Assembly: GCF_003384035.1 (NCBI RefSeq)
Contig: NZ_QQAK01000010.1
Location: 310,001 to 374,000 of the forward strand
DNA: 64,000 nt
Source of the DNA: Sporosarcina sp. BI001-red
Lineage (GTDB): Bacteria > Bacillota > Bacilli > Bacillales_A > Planococcaceae
Direction of reading: 5' to 3'
Part shown: piece by piece, positions 34,816 through 42,545 of the stretch
Layout of the letters: every line of letters begins with the position of its first letter
Numbering within the stretch: the first letter of the stretch is position 1
Notes under the pieces: model-generated
Databases searched by the model: none
What the model saw: only the letters and a program-made list of their open reading frames with translations
What the model was told of the DNA's origin: nothing
Program-made: the position numbers and the translations under genes

Positions 34816-35442
34816 ATGGCTAACTTGATTCTACAATTGGCCGCCTTGATTGTAGGTTTAATTCGTCCAAAAATTTTATTGAGATGGATGCCTGAGTACA
34901 AGAGATCTAGGAAGTTTGCTGCACTATATTTCGGACTTGCCCTTGTAGCTTTTTTCATTTTGTTTGGTGTAACTGCACCACCTGAAAGTGATGTCGCTGG
35001 CACTAGTGAACAAGACGAAAAGTCTAAACAAGAGGATACTGCACAACAAGCAGTGAAAAAACAGGAAGAAAAGGCAAGAGCAGAAGCGGAAAAGAAAGCA
35101 CAGGAAGAGATAGCAAGGGCAGAGGCGGAAAAGAAAGCAAAAGAGTCTCTAGAAACCCCTTCCCAGCAACAAGCAGTTAAGATGGCATTGAATTATATAG
35201 ATTACACTGCGTTTTCCCCCAGTGGTTTAATCGATCAGCTGGTCTTTGAAGGTTTTGAACAAGCGGATGCTACTTATGCCGTTAAGGTTATCAGAATTGA
35301 CTGGCAAGAACAAGCTGTATTAATGGCTCAGAACTACCTCGATTATACTGCATTTTCTAGAAGTGGATTAATAGAACAATTGGTGTTTGAAGGTTTCAGT
35401 AATGACGTAGCGACTTATGTAGTAAATCAAGTTGGACTGTAA
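34816..35442 (+). CDS. Membrane protein with two Ltp domains
   Basis: 208 residues. Two hydrophobic segments (about 3-16 and 36-54) are followed by a Lys/Glu/Ala-rich helical linker (80-112) and two copies of the Ltp (host cell surface-exposed lipoprotein) repeat, with the pattern QAV.MA.NY.DYTAFS.SGLI.QLVFEGF...DATY.V. Ltp domains are known from a phage superinfection-exclusion lipoprotein and are common in Firmicutes surface proteins. There is no lipobox Cys. No ribosome site precedes ATG 34816, which lies 20 bp from the IS end, so expression is doubtful and the true N-terminus may have been lost to the insertion. Confidence 0.72.
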   Translation: MANLILQLAALIVGLIRPKILLRWMPEYKRSRKFAALYFGLALVAFFILFGVTAPPESDVAGTSEQDEKSKQEDTAQQAVKKQEEKARAEAEKKAQEEIARAEAEKKAKESLETPSQQQAVKMALNYIDYTAFSPSGLIDQLVFEGFEQADATYAVKVIRIDWQEQAVLMAQNYLDYTAFSRSGLIEQLVFEGFSNDVATYVVNQVGL

Positions 35443-35657
35443 TCGCGTTAGGTAGCTGTGCAAGAAACTTTCGTGTTTGTTTTGTGTATAGCTTCTTCCA
35501 CGAGTGCCCTCCTGAAAAAATGGCGGGCGTTATTTCATGCTGACTGCTGTTTTTTGAAGTAAAGAGTTTATAAGGAAATGCATAAGGACAAAGGAAATAT
35601 AAAAATAGCACCAATTTCTTTGAAAAAGAAATCAGCACTTCGAGAGTTCATTATAGG

Positions 35658-35867
35658 TTATCGCGCTTCTTTTGGTGGTTGGCACACTTCACATTTACGT
35701 TGGTTTTTATTGTTAAATTTCGTGAATGTTTTTTCGAAGTTACTGCCACACGCACATTTAAAGAGTAATTTCTGAGAAAAACCGTGATATTCCGTACTTA
35801 ACAACTTGCTTTCCGAATTGTTCTCAACAAACTTATTAATTTCATCGATTGTCCATCGCTTTTGCAT
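35658..35867 (-). CDS. Small zinc-ribbon protein resembling a homing-endonuclease repeat
   Basis: A 69-residue protein, TIDEINKFVENNSESKLLS followed by LLFKCACGSNFEKTF and CEVCQP. The CxC...CxxC pattern and the surrounding strands resemble the short repeats that precede HNH domains in phage-type endonucleases. Only one repeat is present and no nuclease domain follows. AAGGAGATG before ATG is a strong ribosome site. It may be a stand-alone DNA-binding module or a truncated endonuclease gene. Confidence 0.5.
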   Translation of the reverse strand: MQKRWTIDEINKFVENNSESKLLSTEYHGFSQKLLFKCACGSNFEKTFTKFNNKNQRKCEVCQPPKEAR

Positions 35868-36124
35868 TCTCTTACATCTCCTTATTTCGTCCGTTCCATT
35901 ATGAGTGATGATGTTAGTTTCTCATTATAGCATGGGATGGGACACAATGAAAATACACTCAAAATCTGAAAAGTGCAAGAAGCTTTCGTGTTTGTATGTA
36001 CAGTCAAGTTTGTTATGAAAATCCAGGTGGCTGCCTGTGCACTGTGAAATCCAGTTACTCATCACACAATTGGAAAGTCTTCCAAAGTAGTAGTCTTCAA
36101 CTATCCTACAGATGAGGAGACATC

Positions 36125-36184
36125 ATGATTCATCATGTAAAAAGCGTAGAAACTTCCAATGTAATAGCCATCCAACAGCTATGA
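36125..36184 (+). CDS. Possible 19-residue small ORF ending in a terminator
   Basis: GAGGAGACATC precedes ATG 36125. The frame reads MIHHVKSVETSNVIAIQQL and stops inside the left arm and loop of a strong hairpin terminator. The arrangement recalls a leader peptide or the remains of a longer gene. No homology is recognised. Confidence 0.3.
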   Translation: MIHHVKSVETSNVIAIQQL

Positions 36185-36208
36185 TACGCTGCTGGATGGC
36201 TATTTTTT
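36163..36208 (+). terminator. Strong hairpin terminator
   Basis: AATAGCCATCCAACAGC pairs with GCTGCTGGATGGCTATT (one mismatch), followed by TTTT. It is oriented for plus-strand transcription although the only upstream candidate is a 19-codon frame. Confidence 0.82.
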
Positions 36209-36441
36209 CTGTTTCTCCATTCATCCAATGACGGTGCAGTAGGAATTGTATCCAGCTCCTGATTCTTCCGGTCTTTCACATCCCAGATCGCAGTCAGTGA
36301 GATGCATGTGGTGAAGATGATATAGAGAGCAACGGGTACATAGGAATCATTGAATTTTAACAGCAGTGTGGCGGCGATTAGGGGTGCCGAGCCTCCGGCT
36401 AAGGCTGCACCGAACTGATAGCCGAGGAAGATTCCTGTATT
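36181..36441 (-). pseudogene. C-terminal fragment of an MFS metabolite/proton symporter
   Basis: On the minus strand the frame reads TGIFLGYQFGAALAGGSAPL, then IAATLLLKFNDSYVPVALYI and ends in a charged tail (DVKDRKNQELDTIP). This is the last two membrane segments of a ShiA/MhpT-type MFS transporter. The rest of the gene is missing, so it is a deletion remnant. Its tail runs into the terminator at 36163. Confidence 0.7.
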
Positions 36442-36681
36442 TTAAATTGGGGTCTTAGGTATAGTAAATCTGAAACAGACAGGGACAGCTGATGCTGACT
36501 CTTTCTATTATTTGGTAATTTCCTACCTAACTTACACCAGCTATCTCGTTACGGTTCTGCTTAGCAATTTAGAGCTATAACCGTACTTCACGAGAAGGGC
36601 ATTACACTGCGTCCATGCTGAATAGTATGGTAAACTAAAGATATATTTTACGGATGAAAAAGGCATGTTATAAATCAGATG

Positions 36682-36705
36682 ACTGTATCTTTTACAGTGT
36701 TTTTT
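36682..36705 (+). promoter_or_regulatory. Conserved leader hairpin with T-run upstream of the beta-helix/AAA+ gene
   Basis: ACTGTA (36682-36687) and TACAGT (36693-36698) form a stem with a 5-nt loop followed by GTTTTTTTA. It lies about 90 bp before the GTG start. The same hairpin and T-run precede the decayed copy at 30115-30138. It may be an attenuator, or the terminator of a short upstream transcript. Confidence 0.5.
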
Positions 36706-36785
36706 TATGCCTGCACTTTACATGCAACCAGGTGAAAAATATACCTGAACTAACAAAACGAATCCAAAGAAAGGAGGAAAGACAC

Positions 36786-39700
36786 GTGGCGATCATTAAG
36801 GTTTCTAAGAGTTCTGATTCAAACTATCCTACAATTGATTCTGCAATTCAGGCAGCTCTGCCAGGAGATACAGTAGAAATTGAGGATGGCATCTACCCTG
36901 AATATTTGACTATTAACAAGCCACTCGTTCTTCGAAGTTCAGGGGAGGAAGCGCGTTCAGTCTGTATAACAGGCGGTGTTCATATCTCTGCAATCGATGA
37001 CGTTTGTATTGAATCGATAACCATCGGGAAAAACACTGCGGCTATTGAATATGGCCTTCATATAGAGTCAGGACAGGTAACTCTTCGTCACTGTCTTTTC
37101 TCTGAGATTCAAGGGATAGCTATGAGAGTAGATGCGACGGCAAAGGTGTCGGCAGAGCATACGATATTCAAAAATAATATTCAAGGCATTGAAGTTTCTG
37201 GACGACTATCTCTGTTCGATTGTATCGTAGAAGAAACAACCGAGAACGCACAGCTTACTGTACAGGGTGGCGGGGAACTCTTAGTAACTGATTGTGGAAT
37301 TTTAAGCGGTCAGGAAGAAGGAATCAACCTAACAGGCAGCAGTCGATGCACGATTACCAAAAGTTCAATCATCGGGAATAGTGGAGCACAAATCTATATG
37401 GAGAAAGACAGCTTTTTAGATTTGGAACAGACGAATTTCTATTTTGGGAAGGCACAAGGGATATCTTGTGACCATTCTAAAGGGATCATGAAAAATTGTA
37501 TCTTTAATAGGCAAGATCTCGCTCATGTAAACCTTACGAATGGGTCGCATTTTCAAATAGAGTCCAGTAGGTTCGAAAACGGTGAATGCGAGGGAATGAC
37601 TATCAGCAACTCCTCTACTGAGATCAAGGACTCGCTATTCAAAGGTCAAAAAAGCGACCAATTAACCTGTATGGAACAAAGCACTGTGTCGATGAAACGA
37701 ACGCGGTTGATCTCAGGGAAAGACAGAGGAATTGTATGCGTGAATTCTACGTGTACGATCATTGAATCCGCCGTGAAGTACAATCAGATGACACAATTGT
37801 CTGCATTTAACGAAAGTGTTTTAACGATTCTAGATTGTGACATTGAGAAAGGGAAAAACAAAGGAATATACGCTGCAGACAGTCAAGTGAAAATTTCCGA
37901 TTCCCGAGTGAGCCATCACAAAAGCGCTCAGGTTTTTGCTTCAGAACACTCTGAACTAACGGTGTCTGCGACTGAAGTGAAAAGTGGAAAAAGCGTGGGT
38001 GTGTCAGCTAAAGAATCGACGTTGAACGTATATAACTGTATTATCTCTGATCATAAAGGGTCGAACATCTCACTAGGTTCCGATGTACATGCAGAAATTG
38101 CAGATTGCAGAATTTCAAATGGAGAAAAAAATGGGATACTCATAGGTCCAGGGACAGTTATGTCACTGGAACGGACGGTTCTGTTCAATCATAAAAGACC
38201 GCAAGTGAGCGCATCGAAGTCTGCTGCAGTTTCCTTGACAGAGTGCGAGCTTTACGAAGGCAACTCGTCTGGAGTGTCGTTCAGTCAGGTGGAACGTGTG
38301 GAAGTGACGAATACTAAAGTGCACGGGCATCGTGAAGACCAAATCATTCTGAAGGATTGCCCTTCGGCTTTCTTTAAATCAACGCATGTGATGAACGGAA
38401 AAAAGGCCGGATTACGTGTAGAAAAATCTGCTCCTCTACTAGAAGATTGTCATTTCGACAACAACCGTGCGGGAGATTTAAATAGACTAGATGACAGCAA
38501 TCCGTTGCTGAAAAACACTAACTTGTCGGTACCTGCGGTTTCAGTAGCACACGGTGAACGAGTTAAAATTGGCACACTGTCAAAACTAACTAAAACAAAA
38601 GATTCCCCTGTTAATGAAGAGATGATGAATGTCTTAATGAATGCGCTGGACGAGTACATCGGACTTGAAGCGGTTAAAGATAAAATCCGAGATATGAAAA
38701 ACTTAGTGGAAATCAATCAATTCAAAGCAGAACGAGGGTTGAAAATCATTGAACTGGTAGCACCTCATATGATATTTCAAGGGAATCCAGGCACAGGGAA
38801 GACAACAATTGCACGACTCATGGGTGGGGTTTTTAAGTGGCTCGGTCTATTGGAGAAAGGGCATCTTGTTGAAGTGAAGCGGGAAGACCTTATTGGAACC
38901 CATGTAGGGAAATCTGAAGAACTTACGAAGTTGAAGATTGAAGAAGCTATGGGCGGAGTGCTTTTCATCGACGAAGCCTATTCTCTTACAGGCGGAAAAG
39001 ACACGAGTAACGATTACGGAAAAAAGGTAATTGAAACCTTGCTTCCCGCAATGGAGAATTATCGCGGCGAATTTGTCGTGATTGCAGCAGGATATACTAG
39101 GGATATGGACAGTTTCTTAACATCCAATCCAGGATTAAAAGATCGATTTACTGAAAAGCTTCTCTTCGAGGACTATACGCCCGATGAGTTGATGCAAATA
39201 TTTTTATCGAACTGTGAAGGAAGTTATTTGGTAACAGAAGCTGCTAAGCGTGCGATCCAGAATGAGTTTATTGAACGATATCGCAAGCGCGACGAGACAT
39301 TTAGTAATGCCCGAATGGTACGGACGTTTTACGATCAAATCGGACTAGCCCAGTCCTTAAGGATTTCGAAGTTCCCGCGGGATGAATGGACAGAAAAGTT
39401 ATTGACGACTTTTGAAGAAAAAGACGTTCTTCAAGTAATAGAAGAACGTGATGTGAAGAGTTATGACGTTCCGATTGATGAGGAATTGCTTGAAAAGAAA
39501 CGGGCAGAACTCCATCAATTTATCGGTCTAGAGACGGTGAAGGCTGAAATTAATGAAATGATTGAACTGATGAGGTATTACAAAAGAGAAAATCATTCAT
39601 CCGAAAAGCTAATGAACCACACACTGCTAATCGGAAAGCCCGGGACAGGCAAAACGGAGATTGCCCGCGTGCTTGCAGGCATTTACCAGGCGCTCGGATT

Positions 39701-40289
39701 ACTTGAAAGAGGCGAACTAATTGAAGTGGATCGCAGCGATTTAGTTGGTACGCATATTGGTGAAACGGAAAAGCGAACAGCCGACCAAATTATGCGTGCA
39801 ATGGGCAGTGCGTTGTTCATCGATGAAGCGTATACACTTGCGGGTAGTGGGGAAAATGATTACGGAAAAAAAGCCATGGAAGTATTGCTGAAGCAAATGT
39901 CCGATCGACAAGGAGAGTTCTTGCTGATCGCGGCAGGTTATGAAAAAGAAATGAACAGCTTCCTCGATAGCAACGCAGGGCTACGCCGCCGCTTCGGACT
40001 CACCTTACAATTTGAAGATTATACGCCAGAAGAACTAATGGAAATTACTAATCTCTACATTCAAGGATATGGTATAACCGATGAAGCAAAAGATGCGTTG
40101 TTTCGACACTACCAAGACATTTATGATAGAAGAACAGACTCCTTCGGAAACGCAGGTTTGGCTAAAAAAATCGCTAAAGAAATGTCCCGTAAAGTCGATT
40201 ACCGATTGGCAGTGGCTAGTAGTAGCCAGTTGGATAAAGCTCTGAAAAAGGAAATTACAATGGGTGATTTGGTTTTATTGGAGAGCTGA
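36786..40289 (+). CDS. Right-handed beta-helix protein fused to two CbxX/SpoVK-type AAA+ domains
   Basis: 1167 residues from GTG 36786, which has a perfect AAAGGAGGAA; the frame extends upstream to 36654 but that part holds the leader hairpin. Residues about 1-600 are pectate-lyase-like coils, with many turns of the type S....D......I.G......IYxxxxS and a SNYPTIDSAIQAALPGDTVE opening. Two AAA+ ATPases follow: first Walker A GNPGTGKTT (residue 666) with FIDEAYSL, second GKPGTGKTE (950) with FIDEAYTLAG. Both resemble CbxX/SpoVK/EccA ATPases, with sensor/arginine regions (NPGLKDRF, NAGLRRRF) intact. No signal peptide is present, so it is cytoplasmic. It is a single gene with its own terminator; substrate and role are unknown. 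Confidence 0.88.
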   Translation: MAIIKVSKSSDSNYPTIDSAIQAALPGDTVEIEDGIYPEYLTINKPLVLRSSGEEARSVCITGGVHISAIDDVCIESITIGKNTAAIEYGLHIESGQVTLRHCLFSEIQGIAMRVDATAKVSAEHTIFKNNIQGIEVSGRLSLFDCIVEETTENAQLTVQGGGELLVTDCGILSGQEEGINLTGSSRCTITKSSIIGNSGAQIYMEKDSFLDLEQTNFYFGKAQGISCDHSKGIMKNCIFNRQDLAHVNLTNGSHFQIESSRFENGECEGMTISNSSTEIKDSLFKGQKSDQLTCMEQSTVSMKRTRLISGKDRGIVCVNSTCTIIESAVKYNQMTQLSAFNESVLTILDCDIEKGKNKGIYAADSQVKISDSRVSHHKSAQVFASEHSELTVSATEVKSGKSVGVSAKESTLNVYNCIISDHKGSNISLGSDVHAEIADCRISNGEKNGILIGPGTVMSLERTVLFNHKRPQVSASKSAAVSLTECELYEGNSSGVSFSQVERVEVTNTKVHGHREDQIILKDCPSAFFKSTHVMNGKKAGLRVEKSAPLLEDCHFDNNRAGDLNRLDDSNPLLKNTNLSVPAVSVAHGERVKIGTLSKLTKTKDSPVNEEMMNVLMNALDEYIGLEAVKDKIRDMKNLVEINQFKAERGLKIIELVAPHMIFQGNPGTGKTTIARLMGGVFKWLGLLEKGHLVEVKREDLIGTHVGKSEELTKLKIEEAMGGVLFIDEAYSLTGGKDTSNDYGKKVIETLLPAMENYRGEFVVIAAGYTRDMDSFLTSNPGLKDRFTEKLLFEDYTPDELMQIFLSNCEGSYLVTEAAKRAIQNEFIERYRKRDETFSNARMVRTFYDQIGLAQSLRISKFPRDEWTEKLLTTFEEKDVLQVIEERDVKSYDVPIDEELLEKKRAELHQFIGLETVKAEINEMIELMRYYKRENHSSEKLMNHTLLIGKPGTGKTEIARVLAGIYQALGLLERGELIEVDRSDLVGTHIGETEKRTADQIMRAMGSALFIDEAYTLAGSGENDYGKKAMEVLLKQMSDRQGEFLLIAAGYEKEMNSFLDSNAGLRRRFGLTLQFEDYTPEELMEITNLYIQGYGITDEAKDALFRHYQDIYDRRTDSFGNAGLAKKIAKEMSRKVDYRLAVASSSQLDKALKKEITMGDLVLLES

Positions 40290-40389
40290 TTGGAATTGGT
40301 TAAAAGGTGTATCTGTGTAATTAAATACTCATGATTGTTACTTACATCGGCATCACTTTTCAAACATGCTGTAGACATGACTGAATAAG

Positions 40390-40435
40390 AAAAATCCCAA
40401 TCTAACTGACTAAACTCAGCAGGATTGGGATTTTT
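40390..40435 (+). terminator. Terminator of the beta-helix/AAA+ gene
   Basis: AAAAATCCCAATC pairs with GATTGGGATTTTT around a 20-nt loop, 100 bp after the stop. The sequence between holds nothing recognisable. Confidence 0.85.
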
Positions 40436-40462
40436 ATAGTGTGGTAGTCAGGAATGTTTGTA

Positions 40463-40517
40463 CAAACTATTAAAAATAGTTTGACTACATACCTTAAGTT
40501 AGTTATTATTAACTAAC
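40463..40517 (+). promoter_or_regulatory. Promoter with two palindromic operators upstream of the MFS/TetR operon
   Basis: TTGACT (40481-40486), 17 bp, TATTAT (40504-40509). A perfect inverted repeat CAAACTATT-AAA-AATAGTTTG (40463-40483) abuts -35 and another, GTTAGTTA-TTAT-TAACTAAC (40498-40517), covers -10. A further palindrome GTTTGTACAAAC lies at 40456-40467. The TAGTTTG half-site recurs before tetR at 41873, so the adjacent TetR protein is the likely repressor. Confidence 0.7.
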
Positions 40518-40563
40518 AAAATGAATACGCTTACAATGCGACTTGAAAAGGGGGAATACTAAC

Positions 40564-41868
40564 TTGAAAAAGCTGTTTAAAAAGACGTGGGCTTATCGTT
40601 ATGTAATTTTGTTTGTTGTGTGGTTACTGTACATTATCAATTACTTGGATCGTTTTGCGGTCATAGTTTTCATGCCCTATATTCAGGACGATTTGAACTT
40701 GTCGCCTGAACAGGCAGGACTTATTTTGTCTATCTTCTTTATTCCTTATGCGTTATCACAAGTCACTTCTGGATTCTTGGCAGATAAATTCGGTCCTAAA
40801 AAAGTGATGGGTGTTGCTATTACAGTATTCACAGTTGCTACTGCATTGACTGGCTTTGTGAAAGGCTTTGGACAGATGATTGCTCTCCGACTGGGATTGG
40901 CATTGGGAGAAGGACATCACTTTCCACCTGGTACAAAAGCTATCAGTAACTGGTTTCCAAGAAAAAGCAGAGGGAGTGCGTTATCCTTCTTTTCTACAAC
41001 ATACGTAGTTGCACCGGCTATTGCACCCATTCTTTTAACAGCAGCATCATTTTACTTTTTCGGCGGTGCATGGAGACCCGTTTTCTTCCTTCTAGTTATT
41101 CCCGGGTTAATCGGTATGTTTTTACTTTGGTACTTCGTAGCAGATACTCCTGAGCAAATGCAGAAAAAAGGTCGAGTATCTCAAGATGAGGTAGATTTTA
41201 TAAATGACGATGTGGAAGAAGGGGCCGTGGAGGTAGACCCACGTTTGAAGAGTCCGAAAATCTTCCTGACAGACAAAGTATTTTACTTCGGCGTTTTCGT
41301 TTGTGTATTCCAAGTTGCCCTTTCATGGGGAATTGCCTCTTGGTTACCTACAATCTTAGTAAAACAATACGGTCTGGATATTAAGAATATGGGGATATTG
41401 GTTGCATTACCTTACATCACAGGAATTATCTCTATTTTACTTGGTGGATGGCTGATGGATAAGTTTAAGAGTATGAAAATGGTTGCGTTAATTGCATATG
41501 GCGGCTGTATTCCAATCATGTTCTTATTCTCAACAGTAGAAAAAGGAGACAATACGATGTTGGTCATCTTATTGCTTCTAGCAGGATTTTTCGTGAATCT
41601 GAATTATGGTCCTTTACTAGCATTTCTTCAGAACCGATATCCAAAGGAAGTGGCTGGTAGCGCTGTAGGGACGGGGAATGGGATTGGACAATTTGGAGCG
41701 TTCTTTGCGCCATTCATTGCTGGGTACCTAGTTAAGGTTTCCGCTACTGGCGAGTATGATTTCAGTACAGTGTTCTTGTTCTTCATGATTGTTGCGATCC
41801 TAGCATTCATAGGCGCTGTCTTGCTGAATGAGAAGCCAATTCACATTCAGTTGGAAGAAACGGAATAA
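40564..41868 (+). CDS. MFS transporter (anion:cation symporter type)
   Basis: 434 residues and 12 membrane helices. The motif-A equivalent GFLADKFGPKKVMG lies between helices 2 and 3, and LDRFAVIVFMPYIQDDLNLS in helix 1 fits the ACS/ExuT-like carboxylate transporters. TTG 40564 follows AAGGGGGAA; an earlier in-frame TTG at 40543 overlaps that site. With an acyl-CoA ligase and enoyl-CoA hydratase downstream it probably imports an organic acid that is then activated with CoA. Confidence 0.88.
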   Translation: MKKLFKKTWAYRYVILFVVWLLYIINYLDRFAVIVFMPYIQDDLNLSPEQAGLILSIFFIPYALSQVTSGFLADKFGPKKVMGVAITVFTVATALTGFVKGFGQMIALRLGLALGEGHHFPPGTKAISNWFPRKSRGSALSFFSTTYVVAPAIAPILLTAASFYFFGGAWRPVFFLLVIPGLIGMFLLWYFVADTPEQMQKKGRVSQDEVDFINDDVEEGAVEVDPRLKSPKIFLTDKVFYFGVFVCVFQVALSWGIASWLPTILVKQYGLDIKNMGILVALPYITGIISILLGGWLMDKFKSMKMVALIAYGGCIPIMFLFSTVEKGDNTMLVILLLLAGFFVNLNYGPLLAFLQNRYPKEVAGSAVGTGNGIGQFGAFFAPFIAGYLVKVSATGEYDFSTVFLFFMIVAILAFIGAVLLNEKPIHIQLEETE

Positions 41869-41872
41869 ATGT

Positions 41873-41902
41873 CTAGTTTGTTAGAACAAAATGATAAACT
41901 AG
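41873..41902 (+). promoter_or_regulatory. Inverted-repeat operator before tetR
   Basis: CTAGTTT (41873-41879) and AAACTAG (41896-41902) form an outer inverted repeat, and TTTGTT-AG-AACAAA (41877-41890) an inner one. The TAGTTTG half-site is shared with the operator at 40463. It lies between the MFS stop and the tetR ribosome site. Confidence 0.6.
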
Positions 41903-41933
41903 CAGTAACAATGTAAAAAGGTGGTTGGCTATT

Positions 41934-42521
41934 ATGGCGCGTATGACGGGTGAAGAACGTAAAAAGGTATTGATTAAATCCGCGATAAAAGTATTCGCAG
42001 AAGAAAATTACCGTGCAGCAAAAGTAGCGGATATTGCGACAAATGCTGATGTGACAGAACCAATTGTCTATAAGCATTTCTCATCAAAGAAGAATCTGTA
42101 TTTAGAAGTGTTGACACTAATTATGGAGAAAACGATGAAACGATTTCAAAATGTCATTGCTAAAAGTATGAATCCACTTGAAAAACTGGAACTGATCATT
42201 AAGGAATACAACTTGATGATTCATGTGTTTCGTCAAGAACTAAAGTTGGAATTCCAAGCTGTTTCAGAAATAGACGATCCCGATGTGAAAGAAATTATCG
42301 CTACAGGGTATTTATCAAGTTTTAAACTAGTCGAGAATTTACTGCAAGAAGGAATGGACCAAGGGTACTTTCGTGAAGATATAGATCCTGCATTCCAGGC
42401 AAAACTCTTTGTTGGTCATTTTATTCACGTAAGTTCTTACTATTTATCTGAAGTGTTAGAAGATGACTATTCTGAACAATTGTTTTCCTATTATTTGAAT
42501 GGGATCGTACATGATTCATGA
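41934..42521 (+). CDS. TetR/AcrR-family transcriptional regulator
   Basis: 195 residues. The N-terminal HTH is RKKVLIKSAIKVFAEENYRA and KVADIATNADVTEPIVYKHF, followed by SSKKNLYLEVL, a full TetR signature at residues 8-58. The C-terminal helical ligand domain is diverse, and similar regulators often sense acyl-CoA esters. ATG 41934 has AAGGTGG. It is placed between the transporter and the CoA-ligase genes and probably represses them through the TAGTTTG inverted repeats. Confidence 0.9.
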   Translation: MARMTGEERKKVLIKSAIKVFAEENYRAAKVADIATNADVTEPIVYKHFSSKKNLYLEVLTLIMEKTMKRFQNVIAKSMNPLEKLELIIKEYNLMIHVFRQELKLEFQAVSEIDDPDVKEIIATGYLSSFKLVENLLQEGMDQGYFREDIDPAFQAKLFVGHFIHVSSYYLSEVLEDDYSEQLFSYYLNGIVHDS

Positions 42522-42545
42522 ACCAAATAGACTGGGGGAATCACT

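Noticed and set aside
33595-34826. AAGTTAGCCA inverted repeat as the exact IS30 ends
   Set aside because: A longer match, GCCACT...TCGTGTAT, found just inside better explains the terminal repeats; the outer 10-bp match may be target symmetry or chance.
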